Shown here: piece after piece, positions 6,839 to 14,087 of the stretch
Numbering within the stretch: the first letter of the stretch is position 1
How the letters are laid out: every line of letters starts with the position of its first letter
Source of the DNA: CAVUUN01 sp964421755
Lineage (GTDB): Bacteria > Acidobacteriota > UBA6911 > RPQK01
DNA length: 25,559 bases
NCBI GenBank assembly: GCA_964421755.1
Contig: CAYQYP010000209.1
Location: forward strand, 1 to 25,559
Direction: 5' to 3'
Position numbers and translations under genes: made by a program
The notes under the pieces: model-generated
The model's database searches: none
What the model was told of the DNA's origin: nothing
What the model saw: only the letters and a program-made list of their open reading frames with translations

Positions 6839-8038
6839 GACGGTAATCCGCGGGTGTCCGATCCACGTACCCGGGCGGGTCGCTACGTGACCCAAAGCGC
6901 CGGTTACCGCGCATTCATCCCTGCGCCCCTGCCTCCCGATCCCCCGATCGCCCTGACAGGCGACCTTCAGGCGCTGCTGTCTGAGGCCGACCGGGCGCTC
7001 GGACGACTGGACGGCTCCATCCAAACTCTTCCCAACCCCGATCTTTTCGTCTACATGTATGTGCGCAAAGAGGCGGTGCTTTCGAGCCAGATCGAGGGGA
7101 CACAAAGCTCTCTTCACGACCTGCTGGCCGCCGAAGCTCAAATGTTGACACCCGACAAACCTCAAGATGTCGCGGAAGTGATCAACTATGTGGGCGCTAT
7201 GAACTACGGGCTGGAACGGCTGGCGCAACTGCCCGTTTCTGTGCGTCTCATTCGTGAGATCCACGAGAAGCTTTTGGCTGGAGTGCGCGGCGCCCAGCGG
7301 ACTCCGGGGGAGTTGCGCCGGACCCAGAATTGGATTGGCCCGTCCGGCTCGACCCTCGCGGAGGCGACCTTTGTTCCACCGCCTCCCCAGGAGGTTCCCG
7401 CTATGCTGGGCGCCCTCGAGCAGTTCTTGCACCAGGATGACGATATCCCGCTCTTGATCAAAATCGGCCTGGCCCACGCTCAGTTCGAGACGATCCACCC
7501 GTTCCTGGACGGAAATGGCCGCGTTGGTCGCCTGCTCATCGCTTTTCTCCTGTGTGAGCGCCTGGTTTTGCTGAAACCCGTTCTCTATCTTTCTCACTAC
7601 TTCAAAGGACACCGACATGACTACTACCACCGTTTGCAGGCCGTGCGTGACTCCGGCGATTGGGAGGGATGGCTCTCCTTCTTTCTGCGCGGCGTCACGG
7701 AGGTGAGCGCCGAGGCGACCCGAACCGCTCGCAGAATCCTGGTGCTCCGCGAAGAACACCGCAGTCTGATCACGGAACATCTCGCTCGCGCCGCCGGTAA
7801 CGGACTGCGACTGCTCGAGCGCCTCTACGAACGGCCGATCATGTCGGTCGAACAAGTACGAACCATCACGGGGACGACTTATGCGGCCGCCAATCAACTG
7901 GTCCACAAGCTGGTTGAGCACGGGATCCTCAAGGAATCGACAGGGCAGAAACGCAACCGTCGGTTCGTGTACGACGCCTACATCCGTCTGTTTTCCGAGC
8001 CTGCGCCTGGCCCGGCGGCGACGGAGGCCGGATCATGA
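6836..8038 (+). CDS. Fic family AMP-transferase with C-terminal winged helix
   Basis: The 400-residue protein should transfer AMP (or another nucleotide part) from ATP to target hydroxyl groups. The N-terminal Fic_N domain (GYRAFIPAPLPPDPP onward) contains the inhibitory helix motif SSQIEG (residues 83-88, the (S/T)xxxE(G/N) pattern), making it a class II, self-inhibited Fic. The core motif HPFLDGNGRVGR is at 221-232, with catalytic His221, and is complete. About residues 320-385 (LLERLYERPIMSVEQVRTIT) form a winged helix-turn-helix. ATG 6836 is chosen because AAAGG lies 11 bases upstream; ATG 6815 would add MLKADYL but has no ribosome site. The stop codon overlaps the start of an hsdS remnant (ATGA). 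Fic genes are known inside type I restriction loci, so this is probably a survivor of one. The protein itself looks intact. Confidence 0.93.
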   Translation: MDGNPRVSDPRTRAGRYVTQSAGYRAFIPAPLPPDPPIALTGDLQALLSEADRALGRLDGSIQTLPNPDLFVYMYVRKEAVLSSQIEGTQSSLHDLLAAEAQMLTPDKPQDVAEVINYVGAMNYGLERLAQLPVSVRLIREIHEKLLAGVRGAQRTPGELRRTQNWIGPSGSTLAEATFVPPPPQEVPAMLGALEQFLHQDDDIPLLIKIGLAHAQFETIHPFLDGNGRVGRLLIAFLLCERLVLLKPVLYLSHYFKGHRHDYYHRLQAVRDSGDWEGWLSFFLRGVTEVSAEATRTARRILVLREEHRSLITEHLARAAGNGLRLLERLYERPIMSVEQVRTITGTTYAAANQLVHKLVEHGILKESTGQKRNRRFVYDAYIRLFSEPAPGPAATEAGS

Positions 8039-8181
8039 TCCGGGACCTCAAGCCCTACCCCGCCTATAAGGACTCCGGTATGCCATGGCTGGGGGACGTG
8101 CCGGAGGGGTGGGGAGTGTTGCAATCCGCGCAGCGATCGGAAGGAGCCGCGCACGAAGCGAACGACAGTGAGCGAGAGTAA
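8035..8181 (+). pseudogene. hsdS: 5' remnant of type I restriction specificity subunit HsdS
   Basis: An ATG overlapping the Fic stop (ATGA) opens a 48-codon frame beginning MIRDLKPYPAYKDSG and continuing MPWLGDVPEGWGV. The 'YKDSGxPWLGxxPExW' signature is the classic start of HsdS, just before the first target-recognition domain. After about 30 residues the frame runs into copy B of the palindromic repeat (QSAQRSEGAAHEANDSERE) and stops at TAA 8179-8181. A normal HsdS has about 400 or more residues, so this is a truncated gene. Its 3' end is recognisable at about 9281-9524. The four-base overlap shows it was once translationally coupled to the Fic gene. Confidence 0.85.
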
Positions 8182-8237
8182 GCGGACCACCCGATGAAAT
8201 CTTTGATGCGTGCTTGCAGTTCGTCTATCGAAGACAT
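8064..8237 (-). pseudogene. Truncated MazG-like nucleotide pyrophosphohydrolase start
   Basis: A 57-codon minus-strand frame starts at ATG 8237 with AAGGA seven bases upstream. Its first 15 residues are MSSIDELQARIKDFI, which resembles the start of MazG-like NTP pyrophosphohydrolases (typically LxELQxRIxxF followed by xERDW). After residue 15 (base 8193) the frame enters repeat copy B and then reads antisense through the hsdS remnant, so the real sequence is lost. It follows the HNH gene by 16 bases on the same strand and was probably its operon partner. The family call rests on a short segment and could be wrong; that a gene start is truncated here is better supported. Confidence 0.45.
8131..8191 (-). 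repeat. Single-arm fragment (copy B) of the dispersed palindromic element
   Basis: About 60 bases match one inner arm of the element: GGAGCCGCGCACGAA, then AGTGAGCGAGAGTAAGCGG and ACCACC. It sits exactly between the hsdS remnant and the truncated MazG-like frame. Its left limit is uncertain, because CAGCGATCGGAAGG is a diverged form of the GCGAGATCGAATGG seen in the other copies. Confidence 0.8.
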
Positions 8238-8253
8238 GGGGTGTCCTTACCTG

Positions 8254-9183
8254 CTAGCCAAGAAAGCGGTTGGAGTTGTGCCAATCCAGGAGACGGCGGT
8301 CCGGCCGCGCTGCCGGCTCATCGGGCAGCGCGATCCGCTTCCCGTGAAGAGGATAGTAAGACCGGCCGTTGCTGAAATCCTCCCGCAGTCTTCTGCTCAC
8401 CTCAAAGCAGTAATCAGGCGTCACGGTCACGTAGCCTTGGTCGAACAGGCGATGAATGTCGGACCGGAGTAATACGCCGTTCGAAACATTCTGTTCGCCC
8501 CCTTCGGAATACGCTCTTATATGAGCTGCCTCCAAGGCGGGGAGCGAATGCTCGCGAGTAACAGCGCATGCCCGGTTGTAGGCGTCGGTCACCATCACGC
8601 GAAAAATCCCTTGGCCGACACGCGGCAGGACCAGTATCGGCTCGCCGTAGCGGACGCCCGGGTCTGCCACCAAGGAAGGCCTTGCCGCAGCGCGTGTTTG
8701 AGCCATCAGCCTACAATCGTCCCAGAGTCGCTTTCCCTCTCCGAAATTCAAATCGTATGTTTTACCCGAGACAATATTGATTTTCCAATTGAGCGGTTGT
8801 TCGACCCAGTGGTTTCGGTCAAAGAAAACCGGCCGTGCAACCATCAGGCATCCAATCATGTACTGAGGCTCAAGCTCCCGGCCAGTGGCGCCGCGGTATT
8901 GCTCTATCTGACGGCGCATCGTCACGAAATCCGGAGCCCCGTTTGCCGGCCCAAATGCTTCCCAGGCGAGCCATGCAGGAATGATCGACTGCTTGACGAA
9001 GTATCCGAATCCGCCAATTGCGTAGTGAGGGCTCTTAAGCTTGAAGAAAAACGGTGAACCGGGCGGGACCGCCTGAAAGTTGCTCCTGCCTGACGGCTGC
9101 CAGAAGTTCACCTCGTCGATATCGGGCCTGGCGAGCAGGTACCGGTACCACTCATAGTCAGTGTTCGCGACGTAGCCCTTCAT
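8254..9183 (-). CDS. HNH endonuclease with PUA/EVE-like N-terminal module
   Basis: The 309-residue product has a C-terminal HNH_2-type nuclease domain (about 195-260): CAVTREHSLPALEAAHIRAY, then SNGVLLRSDIHRLFDQGYV. The core residues His221, Asn235 and His244 are all present, so it looks active. The N-terminal half (VANTDYEWYRYLLARP, VNFWQPSG, PGSPFFFKL, GGFGYFV) has the layout of a PUA/EVE-like fold, which in known EVE-HNH enzymes reads modified bases; that part is inference. The ATG at 9183 has a strong AGGGAGG site five bases upstream. It lies antisense within what was an hsdS gene, and the start of a MazG-like gene follows 16 bases downstream. The likely role is DNA restriction, perhaps modification-dependent. 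Confidence 0.85.
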   Translation of the reverse strand: MKGYVANTDYEWYRYLLARPDIDEVNFWQPSGRSNFQAVPPGSPFFFKLKSPHYAIGGFGYFVKQSIIPAWLAWEAFGPANGAPDFVTMRRQIEQYRGATGRELEPQYMIGCLMVARPVFFDRNHWVEQPLNWKINIVSGKTYDLNFGEGKRLWDDCRLMAQTRAAARPSLVADPGVRYGEPILVLPRVGQGIFRVMVTDAYNRACAVTREHSLPALEAAHIRAYSEGGEQNVSNGVLLRSDIHRLFDQGYVTVTPDYCFEVSRRLREDFSNGRSYYPLHGKRIALPDEPAARPDRRLLDWHNSNRFLG

Positions 9184-9280
9184 TCCCGCCTCCCTGGGCG
9201 GAATGATAGTCTCGAACAGTTTGGCGGACTAGAGAGATCTTTGGGCTCGACTCAAAACGGCGAACAGCAGAGAACAGTGT

Positions 9281-9524
9281 CCCTACTCGTTCCCCCACTG
9301 CCCCCCTCCCCGCGCAACACGAGATCGTCCGCCGGGTGGAGTGCCTGTTCGCGCTGGCCGACCGGATCGAGGCGCGGTTGGCGAAGGCGCAAAAGCAGGT
9401 GGACGCGCTCACGCCCGCGATTCTCGCCCGGGCCTTCCGCAGCGAGCTCGTTCCCCAGGACCCTGCCGACGAGCCCGCCAGCGCGCTCCTCGAGCGGATC
9501 AAGGCAAATCGCCCAGCACTGTAG
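9281..9524 (+). pseudogene. hsdS: 3' remnant of type I restriction specificity subunit HsdS
   Basis: The frame ending at TAG 9522-9524 reads QHEIVRRVECLFALADRIE, then AKAQKQVDALTPAILARAF, then RSELVPQDPADEPASALLE. This is the canonical C-terminal end of HsdS: the second conserved coiled coil plus the AFRGELVPQDPxDEPAxxLLERI tail. The usual preceding IPLPPLxEQHEI motif is split between two frames near the C-run at 9301-9310 (VPPLPP in one, AQHEI in the other), so a frameshift is also present. No start codon or ribosome site makes sense. This is the other end of the gene whose start is at 8035; roughly 300 residues, including both recognition domains, are gone. Confidence 0.88.
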
Positions 9525-9566
9525 CGGGGCAACCGCTCCACATGCGCTAACTTGATTAGACACAGG

Positions 9567-9767
9567 TTCTTAAGGCCAAGGGCCTGACTCAGGTTAGCCT
9601 GGGGAGAAGCCCCAGGAACCAATCATAGCGCGGGTTTCAGCGCTGAAAGCGCGACTTAAAGCCCAACGAGGATCTTTGAATCGCGCTTACAGCGCTGGAG
9701 TTCGCTCCGAATCTGATTCCTGGGGCTTCGCCCCAGGCTAACTTGAATCAGGCCCTTGGCCTTAGAA
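9567..9767. repeat. 201-bp palindromic element with about 51-bp terminal inverted repeats
   Basis: The left arm 9567-9618 (TTCTTAAGGCCAAGGGCCTG...) pairs with the right arm 9717-9767 with only a few mismatches and a one-base gap. Each arm holds a small hairpin (CCTGGGGAGAAGCCCCAGG on the left, CCTGGGGCTTCGCCCCAGG on the right, the latter with a TTCG tetraloop). The centre has a further weak CAGCGCT-based symmetry. It encodes nothing, contains no transposase, and sits between the hsdS tail and the DUF6941-like gene. It resembles a MITE or large REP-type element. The remaining bases to 9900 hold only a small GCGGGCG/CGCCCGC hairpin at 9827-9845. Confidence 0.8.
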
Positions 9768-9900
9768 GCCCATCCTCCACACAAGTCAACGCTTATGGGC
9801 ACCCGCCCCCGTAACCGACGAATTGGCGGGCGCGTTGACGCCCGCGATATTTCGAGTTTCTCCTGTACGGACTTGGCGTAAACTGGAGACAGTTAAGAAA

Positions 9901-10317
9901 ATGGTGAAACTGCAAGCTTTATTGCTCTGCGACTTGGTCGTAAGAGCCCCAGACGGTAAGCTACAGCTGCAGGGCATCTTCCATGTGATTCATGTCCGTA
10001 GTCTTCCGGCTCAACATCCCGCGATGTGGCTCTACTTCCGGTTCTTAGTGGAGAGACGGTCGTCCAACGGGCAGGACACAATCGTCGTCCTTTTCAAACG
10101 CCCGTCAGGCGAGACGGAAAAACTGCCGGAGCTCCGAGTTCAGCTTGATGGTGACAGCGTTGAGGGGCAACTCCAGCTGCGCGGGCTGCCATTGATGGAA
10201 GAGGGAGTCCACAGCTTCGAGTTGTATTTTAACGAGGAACTGGTGGGAAGCTGCGACTTGACAGTCGCGAAGGTGTCCCCAGCCAGATTGGGTGAACAGC
10301 ATGCCACAGTGCAATGA
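9901..10317 (+). CDS. DUF6941-like protein
   Basis: The 138-residue product begins MVKLQALLLCDLVVRAPDG and continues KLQLQGIFHVIHVRSLPAQH. This matches the 'xLLLCDxVxxxxDGKLxLxGxFdxI...PxxHP' pattern of DUF6941-type proteins, small predicted beta-sandwich proteins of unknown function. The ATG at 9901 begins the conserved region; a longer frame from 9823 has no ribosome site and adds unlike sequence. No signal peptide or membrane segment is seen, so it is probably cytoplasmic. The next gene overlaps its 3' end by 17-26 bases, and a HEPN-like start follows directly after that, suggesting a three-gene operon. Its position in the decayed defence island hints at a defence or stress role, but this is inference. 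Confidence 0.7.
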   Translation: MVKLQALLLCDLVVRAPDGKLQLQGIFHVIHVRSLPAQHPAMWLYFRFLVERRSSNGQDTIVVLFKRPSGETEKLPELRVQLDGDSVEGQLQLRGLPLMEEGVHSFELYFNEELVGSCDLTVAKVSPARLGEQHATVQ

Positions 10318-10753
10318 AGTGGACGTCCTCATCAACACCAGGCGAGGTCCGACTTTGCCGAATAGTGTCGCAACTGAGGGAGACGTCAAAGTGTCGCCAG
10401 ACTGGTTCCATTCATGGCCGATTGTCACCATCGGGCATCCGGCTACCAGTGCGAGCATCTGTATCGTTGACAACTCGGACATTCACGACTTTCGACAGGA
10501 GGTTGCCTCCATTCCCGGTGTCTGCGCCCTCCTTGTGGAGACTGCAGCGGACGGCGAGCGCCACGTCACTACGTTTGTTCTAGAGCTATCCGAGGAAATA
10601 GAGACGCGCGTGTATCGAGCCGAAGCGCGAATCATCGACAAGTATCTGGACCGCATGTTCGACTTCCATCTGAGGGTGGTTCCCCGAGATGAGCGGGGGA
10701 GACCACAGCTACCTGGGGGCCCTTTCTACCTTCTGACCTGGCAGGCAATATAG
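10301..10753 (+). CDS. Unknown soluble protein overlapping the DUF6941-like gene
   Basis: The 150-residue product begins MPQCNEVDVLINTRRGPTLP. I do not recognise a family. It has alternating strands and helices, no signal peptide and no membrane helix. A segment near residues 50-75 (ASICIVDNSDIHDFRQEVAS) and the ending FHLRVVPRDERGRP ... FYLLTWQAI look like one compact alpha/beta domain. A GTG at 10292 would add three residues. The start overlaps the previous gene and the stop (TAG 10751-10753) directly abuts the next ATG, so it was built into an operon with both neighbours. The overlap and good codon character support a real gene. Confidence 0.6.
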   Translation: MPQCNEVDVLINTRRGPTLPNSVATEGDVKVSPDWFHSWPIVTIGHPATSASICIVDNSDIHDFRQEVASIPGVCALLVETAADGERHVTTFVLELSEEIETRVYRAEARIIDKYLDRMFDFHLRVVPRDERGRPQLPGGPFYLLTWQAI

Positions 10754-10987
10754 ATGGCGACGACGGAGGAGCATCTGTCTCAGGCGCGGAGAAACGAAGC
10801 GTTTGTGGAGATGTTGCTCGCTGAGGGATGTGATCAGCCTGCGCGATCAGCACTTGACTCCATTCAAGGAGCGCGTCCGGGCCAACGGCCTGTGGCTAGA
10901 TTGAAAGCGCTGCCCGCAGTGCCTTCCTGGGGTTCTTTCCATGGCTTATACCTCCAGGATCGAGTGGACGGAGTCGACCAGGCCTGA
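10754..10987 (+). pseudogene. 5' remnant of a HEPN-like protein gene
   Basis: The ATG follows the previous stop codon with no gap. The first 25 residues, MATTEEHLSQARRNEAFVEM then LLAEG, match the 'HLxQAxxNExFxxxL' opening of a widespread small HEPN-type family, which should continue into a DWAVTALFYAALH-like helix. Here that helix is missing: the frame goes to CDQPARSALDSIQGARPGQR and loses protein character, ending at 10987. Direct repeats GATCAGC near 10832 and 10845 flank the point where homology is lost and could mark a deletion. HEPN proteins are often RNases in defence and toxin-antitoxin systems, but this copy cannot be functional. Confidence 0.5.
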
Positions 10988-11024
10988 TTCGAATCCGCGA
11001 TTCACGGCGTGGGCTGGCGCATGA
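10941..11024 (+). pseudogene. 5' remnant of a phage Gp37/Gp68-like (DUF5131) gene
   Basis: An ATG at 10941 opens MAYTSRIEWTEST, which fits the very conserved 'SxIEWTxATWNPVxGC' start of Gp37/Gp68-family proteins. It breaks exactly where TWNPVTGC should follow (here TRPDSNPRF) and stops at 11024, inside the 3' end of the nucleoside hydrolase gene. Only about 13 residues support this, so it is a tentative call of a gene truncated at the edge of the degraded island. Confidence 0.35.
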
Positions 11025-11997
11025 GGTTTTGCCTCAGGTAGCGACCCATGATGCGCTTGATGAGCTCATCCTTTTCAACGGTCACACCGATTTCGCAGTT
11101 CGGCGGCGCGTCGTTCACGATTTCGGTCAATCCGTTGGCCGCCACGCGCACATGCGCCGGGCGCGACGTAAACAACTCGGGCCAAAGAACCATGCCTAGC
11201 GGCACCACGTCAAACAGCGTGGGATCGGGCTGGGCGTACTTCTCGGAGCTCCACAGCGTGTAGAGCGCGCACAGCGCGTCGGTCAAAGGCGAGTTGCGGA
11301 AAAGCAGGCGCATGCGATCGGGCTCTCGAAGCTTGACCATCGTGGTCGTGTCCAGCCCGGCGAACGTGAGCTTCGCGCCGCTGGCCACCAAAGCCCGCGC
11401 GGCTTTGACGTCGGCGCGGACATTCCACTCGGGTTCGGGCTTCGTGCCCGGTCCCCCATAGCCCATCGTGAAACTGCCAAACATGGAGATGACGCGCCTG
11501 GTCAGCTTGAGCGCCTCCGGGTCCTGGCGCATGACATCCTCAATGTTGGACACCGGACCAACTGTGAACAGGATGACTTCGTTCGGATACCGGCGGAGGG
11601 TATCAATGATGAATTGAGCAGCGTCTTTTGAGGCGGGTTTCCAGCGCTCGAAGCCCTGTCCCCAGATGAACTGGTGCGAATCGGCGGCAATGCCGGTTTC
11701 CTCGCCAACGATGCCCGGAGTGGGCCGCCCGACCACGATCGGTATTTTCTCCTCGAGCCCCAGCTCGTACAGCAGGCGGCCGGCAACCTGGGCGCGCTTG
11801 GAGGTGTTGCCGTGGTCCAGTACCAGACCCAGCACCTCGAATTCGGGACTGCTCAGCAAAAGCGAGACGGCGAAGGCGTCATCCACGTCACCCGCCAAGT
11901 CGCAATCGAAGATGACTTTCTGCGGCCGGTCGGGTGGGGCGGCGATGCACAGTTGGACGAGGATGAACAGTCCTGTCAGTCGTAGGATCGTTTTCAT
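11002..11997 (-). CDS. Exported inosine-uridine-type nucleoside hydrolase
   Basis: The 331-residue product should cleave the N-glycosidic bond of ribonucleosides to give base and ribose. An N-terminal signal (MKTILRLTGLFILVQLCIAA) indicates export. The calcium-binding aspartate cluster is FDCDLAGDVDDAFAV (Asp31, Asp33, Asp37, Asp39, Asp40), a variant of the family's DTDxGxDVDDA signature. Other family features are LFTVGPVSNIEDV and PEWNVRADVKAARALV, which place the conserved Asn/Asp of the active site. The length is typical. No clear ribosome site precedes ATG 11997. It is divergent from the next gene with a 353-base gap. Periplasmic nucleoside salvage is the likely role; exact base preference cannot be read. 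Confidence 0.9.
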   Translation of the reverse strand: MKTILRLTGLFILVQLCIAAPPDRPQKVIFDCDLAGDVDDAFAVSLLLSSPEFEVLGLVLDHGNTSKRAQVAGRLLYELGLEEKIPIVVGRPTPGIVGEETGIAADSHQFIWGQGFERWKPASKDAAQFIIDTLRRYPNEVILFTVGPVSNIEDVMRQDPEALKLTRRVISMFGSFTMGYGGPGTKPEPEWNVRADVKAARALVASGAKLTFAGLDTTTMVKLREPDRMRLLFRNSPLTDALCALYTLWSSEKYAQPDPTLFDVVPLGMVLWPELFTSRPAHVRVAANGLTEIVNDAPPNCEIGVTVEKDELIKRIMGRYLRQNLMRQPTP

Positions 11998-12196
11998 AGC
12001 GTTGAAACCGTTCGCAGTTTAGTTGAGCCGGTCCACATCCCTCAAGCAGTCTTTGCGATCTCTGTCCCCTCTTCGTGTGTCGCTTCTCCAAAAGAGCGGT
12101 CGCCTGTCCAAACTCGACGAGGAATACGCCGCCCTGGCTTGGGTTCTTAAACCAAAAACAGCCCATGCGACCGAGTAGGGAGGTTGGCTTGGGAGC

Positions 12197-12228
12197 CAAT
12201 CCGGGCCGGGAAAAGCCGACCCGGATTG
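12197..12228. repeat. Short hairpin in the 353-base divergent intergenic region
   Basis: CAATCCGGG (12197-12205) pairs with CCCGGATTG (12220-12228) around a 14-base loop. It lacks a T-run. It is the only structure I see in the 11998-12350 region, which should hold the promoters of the nucleoside hydrolase (leftward) and the carboxypeptidase-regulatory-like gene (rightward). Confidence 0.4.
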
Positions 12229-12350
12229 TCGAAGCTGTCCGCCTTAGTGCCTTAACCGAACGCCGCCGTGCCAAGTGAGTTGGAATTGCCGCGACAGAAA
12301 GCAAGCGGGTCGGTTATTACTGAGCCCTTTCCTTCAGCAGAGAGAGGCTT

Positions 12351-14087
12351 GTGAATTACAATTCAAGTGAAGGCCGGAGATCGAGAAGCATGGCTACCCG
12401 CAGGAGACGGCTGGGAATTGGCCTCGTGGTTGTTCTCCTTGCCCTTATGGGGCTTCTGGTACTTGTGTTGGTGGACTCATATTCAGGCTTCGGACTGCTA
12501 TTCGAGAGTCACCGGGGGCACCTCCCACAAAAACAGACTACAATCAGCCTGACAGAAGAACCGATTGGGAACCCTTTCCCGTCCCGGACAACGCTAACTC
12601 CGAAGAGTGCCGGTAAAAGGGAGTCTCTGACTTTTGAGCTTCGGGGCCGTATCTTGACGGAGGATGGCGAACGAGTTGACGGTGCAGAAATAACCGGATG
12701 CGAGTTAGGCCCTTCCGGGGAGTGTAGTAATCAACAGTCAGTCACCGCAGGGACGCACGGTCTCTACGCGCTCCAGTTCGCCTTTGCACCAAATGGGCGA
12801 AAGCAAATCACGATTCAAAAGCCTGGGTTTGCGGTAACCGAGGCCCGGATCATAATGAAGAGCGCGGGCGTTTTTGAAAAAGACTACATCCTCTTTGAGG
12901 CTGAGGCAAACCTTGCTGGCCGAGTCTTAGTCAGCAACGTTGCCCTTCCGGGCGCCATCATTGAACTGTCTACTGACTCTCAGTTCCCGGGGGGCATCAG
13001 TAACCCGCTTGGCACAGCGAGGACACTAGCTTGGAGATGTACTCTTCAGGCGGATAGCAGGGGGGAGTTCCAAGCCACGGGATTGCCCGCTAGAAAGACA
13101 GCAATCGCAGCTCGGCTGACTGGGTATCGACAAAGGGAACCAGTTCCTCTAGTGGTTCCCTTACGCCCTGGTGACAATCGGGCAGACGTGCAGATGGAAG
13201 GGACGGTTTCTCTTGCCTTCAAGGTCAGAAATCGGTTGGGCACAGGAATCGAAAATGCACAGGCATTCGCCGACATTTCTCCGACCGCTGGCATCACAGC
13301 TTTCGCCGACAGCGACGGGCTATTGACCTTGGAGTTGCCACATGACGTCCCGCGGTTCGATTGCCAAATAATGGCGGCTGGTTATTCTCTAAAAACCGTC
13401 GAGATCGCCACTGCGTCCCCCCCAAAAGAAGTGGTGTTGGATGAAGCACACGTCCTTCGGGGTCGGGTTCTTTCTGAATCAGGCAAGTCCTTGGCCGGCG
13501 CTGCAGTATCAGTCTCGACCGTGCAGGTCGCACGGCAATCAGGCGAACACTCTTTCCCGATCGGAGATGTGACGACCGACTCCACAGGCCATTTCTTGCT
13601 GGCTTTAATGGCTGACTCCAACCTCGAGCTGAGCATCACCTGCAAGGGGTATTTGCCAGCCATAATTTGGCTAGATAAGGTCGGGGAACAGACTGACGTT
13701 CGAGCTGTTCTGAAGAAGCCGGAGGCAGCCCTCCACGGTTTCGTTGTTGATCCCCGCGGACAACCGATTCGCGATTTTACTATTAGCGTAACGCCAGCCA
13801 ACCTGGATCTTTCTCGTGCTTCCGCCTCGATGCTCGAGAACGCGAAGTTGGGAGATATAGGCGCGCACAAGAGGTTTCAAGCGCCGGACGGTTCGTTTTC
13901 GTTCCCGGAATTACGTGCTGGTCGTTTTCGAATTACCGGTATAGCGCGTATTGGCAAGGTAGCGTCGTTGCCCGGCAGCGGTATCGAGCCGCCCGAGGTA
14001 CTCCGGGGGGAGCAGGAGATTGAACTGCGGAGAGGAGTGGATACAGAGCTGACTCTCAGACTCGCGCCGTATGTTCGCCCGGATTAG
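12351..14087 (+). CDS. Membrane-anchored protein with carboxypeptidase regulatory-like repeats
   Basis: The 578-residue product has one N-terminal transmembrane helix (about residues 22-42: LGIGLVVVLLALMGLLVLVL), probably leaving the rest in the periplasm. At least four carboxypeptidase regulatory-like (transthyretin-like) beta-sandwich units follow. Each opens with a 'G.V....G..v.gA.V.v' strand: FELRGRILTEDGERVDGAEI, NLAGRVLVSNVALPGAIIEL, VLRGRVLSESGKSLAGAAVS and LHGFVVDPRGQPIRDFTISV. No catalytic site is visible; such modules usually serve in surface adhesion or as structural domains. The start may be GTG 12351 (AGAGAGG upstream) or ATG 12390 (GGAGAT upstream). It has the same domain order as the convergent gene at 14238-15845 and appears to be its diverged paralogue. 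The 150 bases after the stop show no convincing terminator. Confidence 0.75.
   Translation: MNYNSSEGRRSRSMATRRRRLGIGLVVVLLALMGLLVLVLVDSYSGFGLLFESHRGHLPQKQTTISLTEEPIGNPFPSRTTLTPKSAGKRESLTFELRGRILTEDGERVDGAEITGCELGPSGECSNQQSVTAGTHGLYALQFAFAPNGRKQITIQKPGFAVTEARIIMKSAGVFEKDYILFEAEANLAGRVLVSNVALPGAIIELSTDSQFPGGISNPLGTARTLAWRCTLQADSRGEFQATGLPARKTAIAARLTGYRQREPVPLVVPLRPGDNRADVQMEGTVSLAFKVRNRLGTGIENAQAFADISPTAGITAFADSDGLLTLELPHDVPRFDCQIMAAGYSLKTVEIATASPPKEVVLDEAHVLRGRVLSESGKSLAGAAVSVSTVQVARQSGEHSFPIGDVTTDSTGHFLLALMADSNLELSITCKGYLPAIIWLDKVGEQTDVRAVLKKPEAALHGFVVDPRGQPIRDFTISVTPANLDLSRASASMLENAKLGDIGAHKRFQAPDGSFSFPELRAGRFRITGIARIGKVASLPGSGIEPPEVLRGEQEIELRRGVDTELTLRLAPYVRPD

Noticed and set aside
6818..7921. 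A 367-codon minus-strand open frame opposite the Fic gene
   Set aside because: The plus strand carries an intact Fic motif and family-wide similarity; the antisense product has no recognisable features.
8194..8472. A plus-strand 92-codon frame between the hsdS remnant and the HNH gene
   Set aside because: It is antisense to the HNH gene and the MazG-like start and has no domain.
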